Source: CAZUZS01 sp964624795
Lineage (GTDB): Bacteria; Calditrichota; Calditrichia; RBG-13-44-9
Length of the DNA stretch: 64,000 bases
NCBI GenBank assembly: GCA_964624795.1
Contig: CAZUZS010000020.1
Span: 5,103 to 69,102 of the forward strand
Direction: 5' to 3'
Position 1 is the first letter of the stretch, and each line of letters begins with the position of its first letter. Positions 8,301 to 16,568 of the stretch are shown in pieces. Both the position numbers and the translations under genes were made by a program. The notes under the pieces were generated by a model. The model was not told where the DNA came from and ran no database searches. It worked only from the letters and a program-made list of their open reading frames with translations.

Positions 8301-8939
8301 TCAGGTTGCTTTCATCGAATTGACAAACACCAGCAGCAGGCCGCTTTCGATGGTGATTTTAATGGGATTCTGGGTGATGATATTGCTGAGCCCCTCCCGA
8401 ACGCCGAATTCCAGCGGCTCATCCTTCAGGGCATATTTCATTCCGCGGGTGGTTACCCCTTCCACTTTGCCAATTGGCAGCAGCGAAACATTCTGTCCCG
8501 TGGTGCCGGTATATTCGAAGCTCTCCCGCACCAGAAAAATGCGGGAAAACCGGTCGTAGAGTTCCAGTTCGAATTCGCGGTCGTAACGGGCCAAAACCGA
8601 GAAATTATTCAATGTGTGATCCTGCCTTCCGCCGGTTGTGCCCAGAACTACCACTTTCACGGCACCCTGTTCACGGCAGTAAATCAGCGCTTTTTCCAGG
8701 TCGTTCATATCCTGAGAAGGCCGTCTGATGAACTTCGTTTCGGCCAGCTTGTCCTCCAAAAGCTGACCACCGGAATCCAGGTCGCCGATAACGACCTCCG
8801 GCAGCACACCGCATCCCAGCGCCTGCAAAGCGCCCCCATCGGTGGCAACAATTTGCTCGATCTCGTCAAATGGTATTTCTCGTAATAAGCGGCAATCAAG
8901 CTCGCCGTTGGCAAGTAGCAAAAAGGTCTTCTTTTCCAT
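8301..8939 (-). CDS. thiN: Thiamine pyrophosphokinase (thiamine diphosphokinase)
   Basis: Cytoplasmic enzyme that transfers pyrophosphate from ATP to thiamine, giving the cofactor TPP. The 212-residue product carries the family motifs in order: ATDGGALQAL, GDLDS, QDMNDLEKAL and the substrate loop GTTGGRQDHTLNN, followed by the C-terminal beta-sandwich dimer domain. A TTG at 8954 could add five residues, but the ATG at 8939 gives the normal N-terminus (KKTFLLLANGEL). A kinase acting on free thiamine, rather than ThiL, indicates salvage of imported thiamine. It lies between the NAD(P)-binding gene and the symporter. No second riboswitch was found in the 446 bases before it. Confidence 0.92.
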   Translation of the reverse strand: MEKKTFLLLANGELDCRLLREIPFDEIEQIVATDGGALQALGCGVLPEVVIGDLDSGGQLLEDKLAETKFIRRPSQDMNDLEKALIYCREQGAVKVVVLGTTGGRQDHTLNNFSVLARYDREFELELYDRFSRIFLVRESFEYTGTTGQNVSLLPIGKVEGVTTRGMKYALKDEPLEFGVREGLSNIITQNPIKITIESGLLLVFVNSMKAT

Positions 8940-9029
8940 TTCCTCTCTCTTCAAATATGTAAATCAAATTCATTGGATTTAACATAATTTTCCTGAGTTC
9001 AAACACAGAATGATGTTTTTATTTCGGAC

Positions 9030-9051
9030 GGGATTAACAGAATTTACAGGA
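9030..9051 (-). repeat. Degenerate 9-base repeat tract (copy 1)
   Basis: Read on the minus strand this is a run of units like TCCTGTAA-ATTCTGTTA-ATCCCGTC. It is an imperfect, oppositely oriented match to the cleaner tract at 9301-9329. Confidence 0.55.
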
Positions 9052-9206
9052 AAAAATGGTATCATGCTATTATGTCGCGCTGTGGATTTAATTGACTTCT
9101 GTTTTATCCCTTTTACTCTCCTCTTAATTGATCAGGAGAACACCTGCATATTATGTGCACGTGCTCTCTAAATTATAAAATCATTTTTTAAAAGAAAACA
9201 GGGTAC

Positions 9207-9230
9207 CCCAAAATGCAGAGCCATTTTGGG
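9207..9230. repeat. Perfect intergenic stem-loop
   Basis: CCCAAAATG (9207-9215) pairs fully with CATTTTGGG (9222-9230). No immediate T run follows on either strand, so it is not a standard intrinsic terminator. On the minus strand it would form in the RNA between the NAD(P)-binding gene and thiN. Confidence 0.6.
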
Positions 9231-9300
9231 AATTAATTTCTCCAAACAGTCTGTCAAGATTAAAAGCCGCTTCAGATTTACAGGATCCAATTTTTGACTT

Positions 9301-9329
9301 CATCCTGTCGATCCTGTTAATCCTGTCAA
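9301..9329 (+). repeat. Tandem 9-base repeat ATCCTGTnn (copy 2)
   Basis: Three consecutive 9-base units (ATCCTGTCG, ATCCTGTTA, ATCCTGTCA) lie in the gap after the NAD(P)-binding gene, and a related half unit occurs near 9273-9287. Such CAGGAT/ATCCTG tracts occur between genes in many environmental bacterial genomes; their function is unknown. Confidence 0.65.
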
Positions 9330-9385
9330 AATTTTATTCAGCATGGTCATAAAATCCCGTACTTAGAGAAGTTTGGTCCGGGCGA

Positions 9386-10066
9386 TCATCGTTCTTTCAT
9401 TATTCTGTCATAGAAAAATTGAATCTGGTTCGATTCAAAAACATTGATTCCCTTCAGATTAAGTTTGGCGGTTTCTACCATGGCAACCGCCACGGTTTCT
9501 GCCGCAATTGGGCGGTATTTTCTTAAACCGCCTGCCAGCAGAAATGAAAATGCCGGCATCAGCAATTGCGCAATCTTTTCACCGAGGCGGAATTCCTGCC
9601 GGTTACCCAGCAGAAGCGAAGGTCGGAAAATCTGGATGCCGTAAAACAGCAGTTCGGAAATTGCTCTTTCGACTTCTCCTTTAACCCGGTTGTAGAAAAT
9701 TTTGGAATTAACATCCGCGCCCATCGCCGAAACGAGAAGAAACTGCTCCGCCCCGCTTTGCGATGCCAACCTGGCGATTTCGTGCGGATAGTGAAAATCC
9801 ACTTTTGAAAAGGCTTCCTGCGAGCCGGCTTTTTTGATGGTGGTGCCCAGGCAGCAGAAAATGTGATCGGCATTTGTCCAATCTTTTTCTCTTACCAAAT
9901 CATCGAAATTGACCGTGCGTTCCTGTAACTTGGGATGCTCGCGCTGCAACGAACGACGGCTCAAAACGATTACCTTTTCGTATGTTTCATCTTCCAGCAG
10001 AAGATCAAGACAGTGTCCGCCAACCAGCCCGGTGGCACCAACCAGTAGTGCAATTTTATTCGACAT
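9386..10066 (-). CDS. NAD(P)-binding Rossmann protein, HTATIP2/TIP30-like
   Basis: A 226-residue atypical short-chain dehydrogenase. It has the nucleotide loop VGATGLVGGH at 9-18, the hallmark HIFCCLGTTIKKAGSQEAFSKVD at about 68-90 of the HTATIP2-like group, and a Tyr125-x3-Lys129 pair at the usual catalytic position. The substrate is not known for bacterial members. It sits 130 bases after the TonB receptor on the same strand, so it may share the TPP-controlled transcript. A direct role in thiamine metabolism cannot be claimed from sequence. The start MSNKIALLVGATG is well placed. Confidence 0.8.
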   Translation of the reverse strand: MSNKIALLVGATGLVGGHCLDLLLEDETYEKVIVLSRRSLQREHPKLQERTVNFDDLVREKDWTNADHIFCCLGTTIKKAGSQEAFSKVDFHYPHEIARLASQSGAEQFLLVSAMGADVNSKIFYNRVKGEVERAISELLFYGIQIFRPSLLLGNRQEFRLGEKIAQLLMPAFSFLLAGGLRKYRPIAAETVAVAMVETAKLNLKGINVFESNQIQFFYDRIMKER

Positions 10067-10196
10067 ATTTTTTCCCCCAATTTACTACAATTTCCGACAA
10101 ATTAAAATTTTTCGCCGTCCACCCGCGAAAATTTCGCCAAATAATCGCCGAAGAGTGCTACTGCATTTTTGGCAAATTTTCTGCTTGCAGGCGATC

Positions 10197-12668
10197 TCAC
10201 AGATCAAAGCGGGCATTCATGAAAACCTGCCTTCCCGCCGCTGGGAAAAATTCATCGTTTTCGCCATGCAAAATGTAAATTGTATTGAAAATATTTTCGA
10301 CATGCAACTGCAGGTTAATCCCGGACAAGCCCGCAGTGCTGGGGAAAGTGTATCCAATCATCCCGTTGAAAACAGTGAAAGGATCGACCACGTTATCTGC
10401 CGCCATGCCATAGAAAACAGATTGGTCTCCATAATTGTTGGTGTACTGCTTCCCCACATGCCGCATACCGGCGGACAACTGAAAATCCCGGAATCGGTAG
10501 GTCGCACGCAAATTGCCCAAGATATCAGGAAACCCGGCGATTGGGTTGCCATCCAGGACTATCTCGCTGCCATCGCTGTTGAAAACCGAATATTTCTCCA
10601 GTTTGTTCTGGCTTACTGTGAAATTGCCGCTCAGCGTCAGGCTGCGCCACAGATTGCCCTGGAAACTGAGCTCCACCCCGGTGTGAGATGCGCGGTCGGC
10701 GTTGCCGGTAACCGGCTGCCCGAAACGGTCCAACTGGCCCTGCTTCACAATTTCATCTCTGAAATCCATGTAAAAGAAATTAAGGTTTGCCTTTACCTGG
10801 GAGCCCTGGTAACCTAGCCCGGCTTCAAAATCGTTCAGTTTTTCCGGTTTCACCAGCGGATCATCAAAATTGTAATTTGCATCGGAATTCAGCTCAAATT
10901 GGGGGTTCACCGCTCCCCAGCTCTGCGGTGTGCTGGCTTCGGCAGCATCATAGAAATTTTTCAGGCGCGGTTCGCGGCTGGTGCGGGACACACTGCCGAA
11001 AATATTCAGGTTCTCCGACACATTGTAGTTCAGGCCCACCCGCGGATTTAGAAAATAATAATTCAGCGTGAAATCGGTTCCGATGAATTTTTCATCGTAC
11101 AGGCGATAGCGATTGTAGGCAAACTGCAAATCCAGCATAAGAAGCAGGTCGGATCGCAGGCGGTAAAAGGAATGGATGTAGGGCGAAATAATATCTTTCG
11201 CGCCCCGGTATTCATAGTAGCGGCGGTCTCCAATGTAATTCAAGCCGCGGTAATCGCCGGAAACGGCGGACGGCAAATCGCTGCTGCCTTTCTGGACTCT
11301 GCCCCAGTGCAGAGAGCGGTGGAAACGGATTTCGCTGCCTAGCACAATCTGCCCGTGGCTGTGCGTCCACTGCAACTGCGGGAGCCACCCGGCCTGCTTG
11401 TTGTCCACATAAGCACGGATGAGCAGGCTGTTCACATAAATATCCTCCGGATTTCCCTGCACATCGAAGCCGTATTCCGGGGTGAGCCGGTAATAGGAAA
11501 GCGGCGCCCACGATCCGTCGTAATCAAAAAAACCGTAGCCGCGAATGCCGAACAGCGTATTATTAAGCTTCAGGTTTTTGCTCAACTGATACTCGTGAAT
11601 CAACTCCAGGTGCGGCTGGTTGAAATTTTCAATTTCATCCGGGCGTTGAATGGGATTGGCAGTGCGCTTTTCCGGATTGAGTGCATCTTGTTTGGGGATG
11701 CCATAATATGCCAGGTGGTCGGCAACCGGCCCGCCAAAAAAATGCAGCCGCAGTGAGGAACGTTTCCCAAAACGGGCCGCACCCACAAAAAAACTTTTGA
11801 AATCCGTCCAGGACTGTTCGCGGAATCCATCGCTTTTGATTTGTGAGAACCGGCCGAAAAAGACATAGTGATTTTTCACAAGACCGCTGTTCAACGAAAG
11901 AGAATATTTGCGGGTATTGTAACTGCCATATCCCGCGTAGGCGATAGCTCCCGCATCCTGCAAAAATTGGGACGTCACAATGTTCACCGAGCCGCCTATG
12001 GCGGGCGGGCCGTAAAATGCGCTCCCCGCGCCCCGTTGCACCTGGATGTCTTCCACATTGCCCATCAAATCCGGGAAATCCAGCCAATAGACGTTGTGAT
12101 CTTCCGGCTCGTTCTGCGGAATGCCGTTTACCATCACCGAGATGCGGCGCTGCCCGAACCCGCGAATTGACAGGTAATTATACCCGATGCCGTTCCCGTT
12201 CTCGGAATAAAATGTGGTGGATGGCAGCTCGCTCAACAACACCGGAAAATCCTGTGCATAATATCGGCTGTCGATTTCCTCTTTGGTGAGGGTAGAAAAG
12301 GCGGCGGGTGTCTCGCCTTCCACTGCACGGGTAGCCACCACCATCACTTCTTTGCCGGCCAATGCAGTCGGCAGAAGTTGAATCTCGACCTTGTCGGTTT
12401 TCCCCGCCTCTACGGCAAGCGGTATCCTGGCTTTTTCATACCCCAGATAGGAAATCACCAGCGTGTAATTGCCCCGTGGTACATTCTGCAAAACAAACGT
12501 ACCGTCTTCATCGCTAACCGTGCCTCTCCTGATTTCCTTCAATTCCAGGTTGGCGCCAACCAGACGATCGCCGCTCTTTTTATCGCTCACCACACCGGCG
12601 ATTCTTCCGGTCTGGGCCGCTAGATTTTGCAAAAGCAGAAATGAAAGTAATAAAATCACTCGTTTCAT
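10197..12668 (-). CDS. TonB-dependent outer-membrane receptor under TPP riboswitch control (thiamine uptake)
   Basis: An 823-residue outer-membrane transporter. A signal peptide ends LAA|Q19. A CarboxypepD-regulatory-like domain (about 20-98: GRIAGVVSDKKSGDRLVGAN onward) is followed by the plug (IRGFGQRRISVMVNGIPQN, VQRGAGSAFYGPPAIGGSVNI) and a long beta-barrel ending NARFDL with a terminal aromatic-x pattern. The gene lies directly behind a complete TPP aptamer and intrinsic terminator. It should therefore be expressed when TPP is scarce and import thiamine or a thiamine compound, as proposed for TPP-regulated receptors in Bacteroidota. Ligand identity comes from regulation and neighbours, not from barrel motifs. 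The ATG at 12668 follows AAAGG. Confidence 0.9.
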   Translation of the reverse strand: MKRVILLLSFLLLQNLAAQTGRIAGVVSDKKSGDRLVGANLELKEIRRGTVSDEDGTFVLQNVPRGNYTLVISYLGYEKARIPLAVEAGKTDKVEIQLLPTALAGKEVMVVATRAVEGETPAAFSTLTKEEIDSRYYAQDFPVLLSELPSTTFYSENGNGIGYNYLSIRGFGQRRISVMVNGIPQNEPEDHNVYWLDFPDLMGNVEDIQVQRGAGSAFYGPPAIGGSVNIVTSQFLQDAGAIAYAGYGSYNTRKYSLSLNSGLVKNHYVFFGRFSQIKSDGFREQSWTDFKSFFVGAARFGKRSSLRLHFFGGPVADHLAYYGIPKQDALNPEKRTANPIQRPDEIENFNQPHLELIHEYQLSKNLKLNNTLFGIRGYGFFDYDGSWAPLSYYRLTPEYGFDVQGNPEDIYVNSLLIRAYVDNKQAGWLPQLQWTHSHGQIVLGSEIRFHRSLHWGRVQKGSSDLPSAVSGDYRGLNYIGDRRYYEYRGAKDIISPYIHSFYRLRSDLLLMLDLQFAYNRYRLYDEKFIGTDFTLNYYFLNPRVGLNYNVSENLNIFGSVSRTSREPRLKNFYDAAEASTPQSWGAVNPQFELNSDANYNFDDPLVKPEKLNDFEAGLGYQGSQVKANLNFFYMDFRDEIVKQGQLDRFGQPVTGNADRASHTGVELSFQGNLWRSLTLSGNFTVSQNKLEKYSVFNSDGSEIVLDGNPIAGFPDILGNLRATYRFRDFQLSAGMRHVGKQYTNNYGDQSVFYGMAADNVVDPFTVFNGMIGYTFPSTAGLSGINLQLHVENIFNTIYILHGENDEFFPAAGRQVFMNARFDL

Positions 12669-12693
12669 TTGATTTGCCTTTCCAATTCTTTAA

Positions 12694-12726
12694 ATAAAAA
12701 AACCGTTTCCCGGCGTGGAGAAACGG
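12694..12726 (-). terminator. Intrinsic terminator of the TPP riboswitch expression platform
   Basis: Stem CCGTTTC/GAAACGG (12720-12726 with 12703-12709) is followed by seven Ts on the minus strand. It lies between the aptamer and the start codon, which is only about 25 bases further on. This is the layout of a transcription-terminating riboswitch. Confidence 0.88.
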
Positions 12727-12762
12727 CTTCATTCTCAAAAAATTGGCTTCGATTTTTGGAGT

Positions 12763-12844
12763 CCATTTCCCTACGCTGGTATTGTCCAGTTCAGGTTCGA
12801 GGGGTATTCTCTCAGCTTTCTTGTTGGAAAAGCACCCCCAACGG
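12763..12844 (-). ncRNA. TPP (thiamine pyrophosphate) riboswitch aptamer
   Basis: Minus-strand RNA with the conserved THI-box blocks: GGGGGTGC, then GCTGAGAGAATACCC, GAACCTGAACTGG, and GGACAATACCAGCGTAGGG, each close to the family consensus. P1 can close by CCGTT (12840-12844) pairing with AATGG (12763-12767). A promoter lies just upstream and a terminator just downstream. Binding of TPP should favour termination and shut off the TonB receptor and possibly the following genes. Confidence 0.96.
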
Positions 12845-12853
12845 AACGCCGGT

Positions 12854-12882
12854 AATGTAACATGCTTTTTCGTGAAAATCAA
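12854..12882 (-). promoter_or_regulatory. Sigma70 promoter of the TPP riboswitch transcript
   Basis: TTGATT (12877-12882) and TACATT (12854-12859) are 17 bases apart on the minus strand. The predicted start of transcription (about 12847) falls within a few bases of the 5' end of the aptamer. Confidence 0.6.
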
Positions 12883-13210
12883 ATTAGGACTTTAATGGCT
12901 GGCGATGGGGAAGGGACAGCAAGTACAAAAAAGGAAAGTCGGGGATGTGGAATAATGGAGTGATGGAGTAATGAAAACTGTAATGGTACCATTACAATCA
13001 AAATTAAGATTACGATTATGAACTAATTTATTCCAGCACGGAAAAATTGGGTCGCAAGCAAAAACAATTGTGCGTGGAATTGTATTTAGATTTGCTGGAT
13101 TTCTGAAATTTGGCCATCACGAGAAATTTATTTGTGCAGAATCCGTTCGATCTCATTAAATTACAGGTCCGGTTAATAATTCACTGCCAAACCGGAACCA
13201 CAATGACATT
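12883..13210. other. Intergenic region with an 18-bp perfect palindrome
   Basis: A 328-base spacer between the divergent thiamine receptor leader and the MFS gene. It holds a perfect 18-bp palindrome at 12979-12996 and otherwise AT-rich sequence without a gene. Confidence 0.6.
12979..12996. promoter_or_regulatory. 18-bp perfect palindrome, possible operator
   Basis: TGTAATGGT is followed directly by its reverse complement ACCATTACA. A gapless palindrome of this size between divergent genes is typical of a dimeric repressor site. No regulator gene is adjacent, so the binding protein is unknown. The nearest downstream plus-strand gene is the MFS carrier 215 bases away. Confidence 0.5.
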
Positions 13211-14431
13211 ATGGACATGAAGATGAGACACAAAAATTTGCCAAATGAGAGCCAGGGAACACCGCCAAAAGCCGGGATGCGCAATGTTTACGGGCTTGGT
13301 TTCGTAAGCATGTTCAACGATATAGCTTCCGAGATGGTTTACCCGGTCATCCCCATTTTTCTGACCACCATTTTAAAAGCGCCGGTGGCGGCGGTGGGCG
13401 TAATTGAAGGAATCGCCGAAGCTACTGCCAGCATCCTGAAGGTTTTTTCTGGCTGGTTTTCCGATCGTTTCCGGCATCGCAAGTGGTTTGTGGCCGCCGG
13501 CTACTCGCTTTCCGCCATTTCGAAGGTGCTGCTGGCGATTGCCGCGTCCTGGCCGGGCGTTTTGTTAGCCCGCTTTGTGGATCGTTTCGGGAAAGGTACC
13601 CGCACCTCCGCCCGCGATGCGCTCATCGCCGACTCCTCTCCACCGGAAAAAAGAGGAATGGCCTTCGGACTTCACCGCGGGATGGACACTGCCGGGGCGG
13701 TTCTGGGTCCGCTGCTGGCGCTGCTGTTTCTCTACATTTTTAAAGAAAGCTATTCCACCATTTTCCTGATCGCGGCAATTCCGGCTGCCATTGGCGTTTT
13801 CATTCTCCTTGCCGTGGTAAAGGAACCGAGGCGGGAAATTGCATCCTTCACAACGCTGCCCAAACTTTCCATCAAGCAGTTCAACCGGCCATTCAAAATC
13901 TTTGTGCTGGTGAACATGATCTTTGCCCTGGGAAACAGCTCCGACGCCTTCCTCATCCTGCGATCTGAATCATTGGGCTACACCACCGTTACCACCGTGT
14001 TGCTATACGTGGTTTTCAACGCAGTTTACTCGGTTTCATCCTACCCCTTCGGAAAGCTGGCCGACCGATTTGGCCCGCGGCCGGTGCTGATCGTCTCTTT
14101 CCTGTTTTTTTCACTGGTGTATGCAGGATTCGGGCTGGTTTCGCACCGCGCCCTTTTGTGGGGGCTTTTCCCCCTCTACGGTATTTACATGGGCATGAGC
14201 GAGGGGATCGGAAAGGCTTACATTACCCACCTGGTGCCGGTCGAAACCCGGGGAACCGCGCTGGGCCTATTTTATACACTCACCGGAATTATTGCCTTCT
14301 TTGCCAGCCTAATTGCCGGTTTGCTGTGGAATTACATCGCGGTGCCGGTGCCGTTTTTTTTCGGGGCAATCATGTCTTTTATCGCCGGGATTCTTTTCAT
14401 CGTTTTGGGGAAATCTGGCGGCATAGATTAA
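13211..14431 (+). CDS. Major facilitator superfamily transporter
   Basis: A 406-residue, 12-helix inner-membrane carrier. The first half carries the MFS loop 2-3 signature GWFSDRFRHRKW and the conserved ARFVDRFGKGTRTSARDALIADS; the second half repeats the loop as GKLADRFGPRP. The DRxGKGxRxxARDA signature marks a widespread prokaryotic subgroup of MFS proteins with no assigned substrate. Several Met codons are close together (13211, 13217, 13223) and none has a strong ribosome-binding site, so the exact start is uncertain. The gene stands alone, divergent from the TPP locus, with a possible operator upstream. Confidence 0.85.
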   Translation: MDMKMRHKNLPNESQGTPPKAGMRNVYGLGFVSMFNDIASEMVYPVIPIFLTTILKAPVAAVGVIEGIAEATASILKVFSGWFSDRFRHRKWFVAAGYSLSAISKVLLAIAASWPGVLLARFVDRFGKGTRTSARDALIADSSPPEKRGMAFGLHRGMDTAGAVLGPLLALLFLYIFKESYSTIFLIAAIPAAIGVFILLAVVKEPRREIASFTTLPKLSIKQFNRPFKIFVLVNMIFALGNSSDAFLILRSESLGYTTVTTVLLYVVFNAVYSVSSYPFGKLADRFGPRPVLIVSFLFFSLVYAGFGLVSHRALLWGLFPLYGIYMGMSEGIGKAYITHLVPVETRGTALGLFYTLTGIIAFFASLIAGLLWNYIAVPVPFFFGAIMSFIAGILFIVLGKSGGID

Positions 14432-14620
14432 GAACAGTTAGCCGCGAAATAGTGCGAATGACGCAGGGTATAAAAGCGAATTCACCACCGGAACTCACAC
14501 AAAGGCCACCACAATTCTGGCCTGACTGACCTACCTACCCGGTTCTCACAAAAACCTCCACCGTTTGCAAATCCACTAACTGTATCCTATATTTTTTAGG
14601 AATTATTTCCGGTGAGAAAC

Positions 14621-15547
14621 ATGTGGCTCTTTGGTAAACCACACTGCAAAATTGTCTATAAAAGCGAATATTTCGCAGGGATTCAGGCGCGCGATTCCCG
14701 GCAGTCCTTCGATGCCATGAAGTTCAAGAAAATCCGCGATCAACTGATCAAGGAGCGGCTGATCCGGCGCAAAGATGTCCTAAAGGCGCAACAGATATCA
14801 AACGAAGATCTGTTGCTGGTTCACACCAAAGAGTACCTGGACAGCCTCAAAGACCCCATGAAAGTCGGCGAGATTCTCAATCTCGATTACGTGAATCCGT
14901 GGGATGATTATATTTATGAATATTTCCGGTATGTTACCGGCGGCACGCTGCTGGCAGCAGAGTACGCCCTCCGGCACAACACCACCGTATTCAACCTGGG
15001 TGGGGGCTACCACCACGCGCACCCCGACCGCGGCGAAGGTTTTTGCCTCATCAACGATGTCGCAATCGCTTTGCGGAAGATGGAAAATGAGAAGAGAATC
15101 AAAAGAGCGCTTATCGTCGATTTGGATTACCACCAGGGTAACGGCAACCTGCTGTTTTTCGAAAATGATGAAGGGGTGTTTACTTTTTCCATGCACGCGG
15201 AAAGTTGGGTATCGGGAACCGGAAAGAAAAATAACGAAGACATTGAGCTGCATTCCCACATCAAAGATGAGGAGTATCTTAAAATTCTTTCCGAGAAACT
15301 TCCGGAGGCGATGCAGACGGCGAATCCGGATCTGGTCATCTATATCGCAGGAAGCGACACCTACGCGATGGACAGCCTGGGGGATTTTGATTTGAGCAAA
15401 GAGGGTTTGCTGGAGCGGGACAAGCTTGTTTACCATACTGTCCGGCAGCAGAACACTCCGCTGGTGGTGGTTGAGGGAGGCGGCTATGGCCCGGAGAGCT
15501 GGAAGATTTATTTCAATTTCATTAAGTGGGTTATTAAAAAGGGATGA
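14621..15547 (+). CDS. Histone deacetylase-family (class IV/AcuC-like) deacetylase
   Basis: A zinc-dependent arginase-fold hydrolase that would remove acetyl groups from lysine or small amines. The 308 residues show the catalytic set: NLGGGYHHAHPDRGEGFCLINDVAIAL, VDLDYHQGNG, YIAGSDTYAMDSLGDFDLSKEGLLERD and the final GGGY with the catalytic Tyr. DLDxHQGNG and the SMHAES strand match the class IV (HDAC11-like) branch rather than AcuC proper. A GTG at 14612 would add three residues; GGTGAG before the ATG at 14621 fits better. The next gene, 34 bases on, has a possible acetyltransferase motif, so an acetylation/deacetylation pair like acuA-acuC is conceivable. Confidence 0.88.
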   Translation: MWLFGKPHCKIVYKSEYFAGIQARDSRQSFDAMKFKKIRDQLIKERLIRRKDVLKAQQISNEDLLLVHTKEYLDSLKDPMKVGEILNLDYVNPWDDYIYEYFRYVTGGTLLAAEYALRHNTTVFNLGGGYHHAHPDRGEGFCLINDVAIALRKMENEKRIKRALIVDLDYHQGNGNLLFFENDEGVFTFSMHAESWVSGTGKKNNEDIELHSHIKDEEYLKILSEKLPEAMQTANPDLVIYIAGSDTYAMDSLGDFDLSKEGLLERDKLVYHTVRQQNTPLVVVEGGGYGPESWKIYFNFIKWVIKKG

Positions 15548-15581
15548 TGAAAACCGGTTAATCCGGCGGTAAATTAGAACT

Positions 15582-16487
15582 ATGTCGAAAAAAGCTAAAA
15601 GGCTGCAGAAAATTTCGCGGCGCCTTACTACTCACCAGTTGCGCCGGCTGCAGGAAAAAGATGTCGCACTGGGTTACGGTGATCTTTTCGACGGTGGCGC
15701 CGAAGAACGCAGTTCCCCATATTTTCTGGGATATTATTCGCCTGCCGGCATTCAATACGCTATGGAACAGTATGGATTTTTCGACAAGCTGCGGGAAAAA
15801 GGATATGACAACTTCAAGTTTCACATGAACATAAAAGATCCCTACAAGCAGTGCCTGGCACTGTATTATGACAAGAAGGTCGCGGATAATCTATTAGCGG
15901 AGTTAGTCGTCAAACGCAAACACATCACCGTTTACCCGCCTTTTCCGTCCGGTATTCATGGGCGCAACTTTGAGGTGATTGCGGTGGAATGGCTTTGCAT
16001 GCAGCATCCCAAGGAAAGATTTACGCCGGAGAAACCGAGACTTCCCGGCCAGAAATATCCCGGGCTGGGGCTGGGTTACACGATAATGGAAATTCTGGTC
16101 ATCATGAGCAAACGGTTGCGCACCGCCGGCTTGCTGAACATTCCTGATCATTTCCACAATGCACAAATGTATTCCAGAGAGTTCCATTATCTTGAACCGG
16201 TTTACGAGGCCAAGCGGCGTGCAATCGCAAGAGACTTGTTAAACCGATATTCGCTCTCCACGGTGGCGTGGGCTATCGATCTAAAGTGCATCCGGGAAAA
16301 CGGCCATTCGTTTGAGTGGCAACCGGCGGAACAGGTGATTCCGATCGACCGCGACCTGCGGGATTATTTTGACAGTAAAGAATACATTCAAACCACCAAC
16401 GAGCTTTCCGAACAATATTCATATTCACTGGACGAAAAAAAGTGGGAAGAGAAGAAGGGAGAGATTGAGATCTCTAAAACCTGCTGA
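15582..16487 (+). CDS. Unrecognised protein with a GNAT-like motif, paired with the deacetylase
   Basis: I do not recognise this 301-residue soluble protein. The N-terminus is very basic (MSKKAKRLQKISRRL). In the middle, a hydrophobic strand (EVIAVEWLCM, 131-140) is followed by QKYPGLGLGYTIMEILVIM (157-175), then IPDHFHNAQMYSREFHYLEP (188-206). This resembles motif A (Q/RxxGxG) and the 'N..A..LY...GF' end of GNAT acetyltransferases. The C-terminus is charged (EKKWEEKKGEIEISK). It follows the deacetylase gene by 34 bases and is probably co-transcribed. The GNAT reading is inference; a structure prediction would decide it. Confidence 0.6.
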   Translation: MSKKAKRLQKISRRLTTHQLRRLQEKDVALGYGDLFDGGAEERSSPYFLGYYSPAGIQYAMEQYGFFDKLREKGYDNFKFHMNIKDPYKQCLALYYDKKVADNLLAELVVKRKHITVYPPFPSGIHGRNFEVIAVEWLCMQHPKERFTPEKPRLPGQKYPGLGLGYTIMEILVIMSKRLRTAGLLNIPDHFHNAQMYSREFHYLEPVYEAKRRAIARDLLNRYSLSTVAWAIDLKCIRENGHSFEWQPAEQVIPIDRDLRDYFDSKEYIQTTNELSEQYSYSLDEKKWEEKKGEIEISKTC

Positions 16488-16568
16488 CCCGTCTGCTCGT
16501 CGTTTTCAACTCATCAGATTTACAATTCCTTCACATTTATGAAGTCATGAAAATCTATCCGGCATTGC

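Larger units (their letters stand above)
8940..9385. other. Intergenic region with hairpin and 9-base repeat tracts
   Basis: No gene over about 40 codons is supportable. On the minus strand it separates the NAD(P)-binding gene from thiN. It contains a perfect 9-bp stem-loop at 9207-9230 (CCCAAAATG/CATTTTGGG, six-base loop), the adjoining palindrome GGGTACCC at 9201-9208, and two opposed tracts of a TCCTGT-type repeat at 9030-9051 and 9301-9329. It may be a transcript boundary or processing site within the thiamine locus. Confidence 0.6.
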
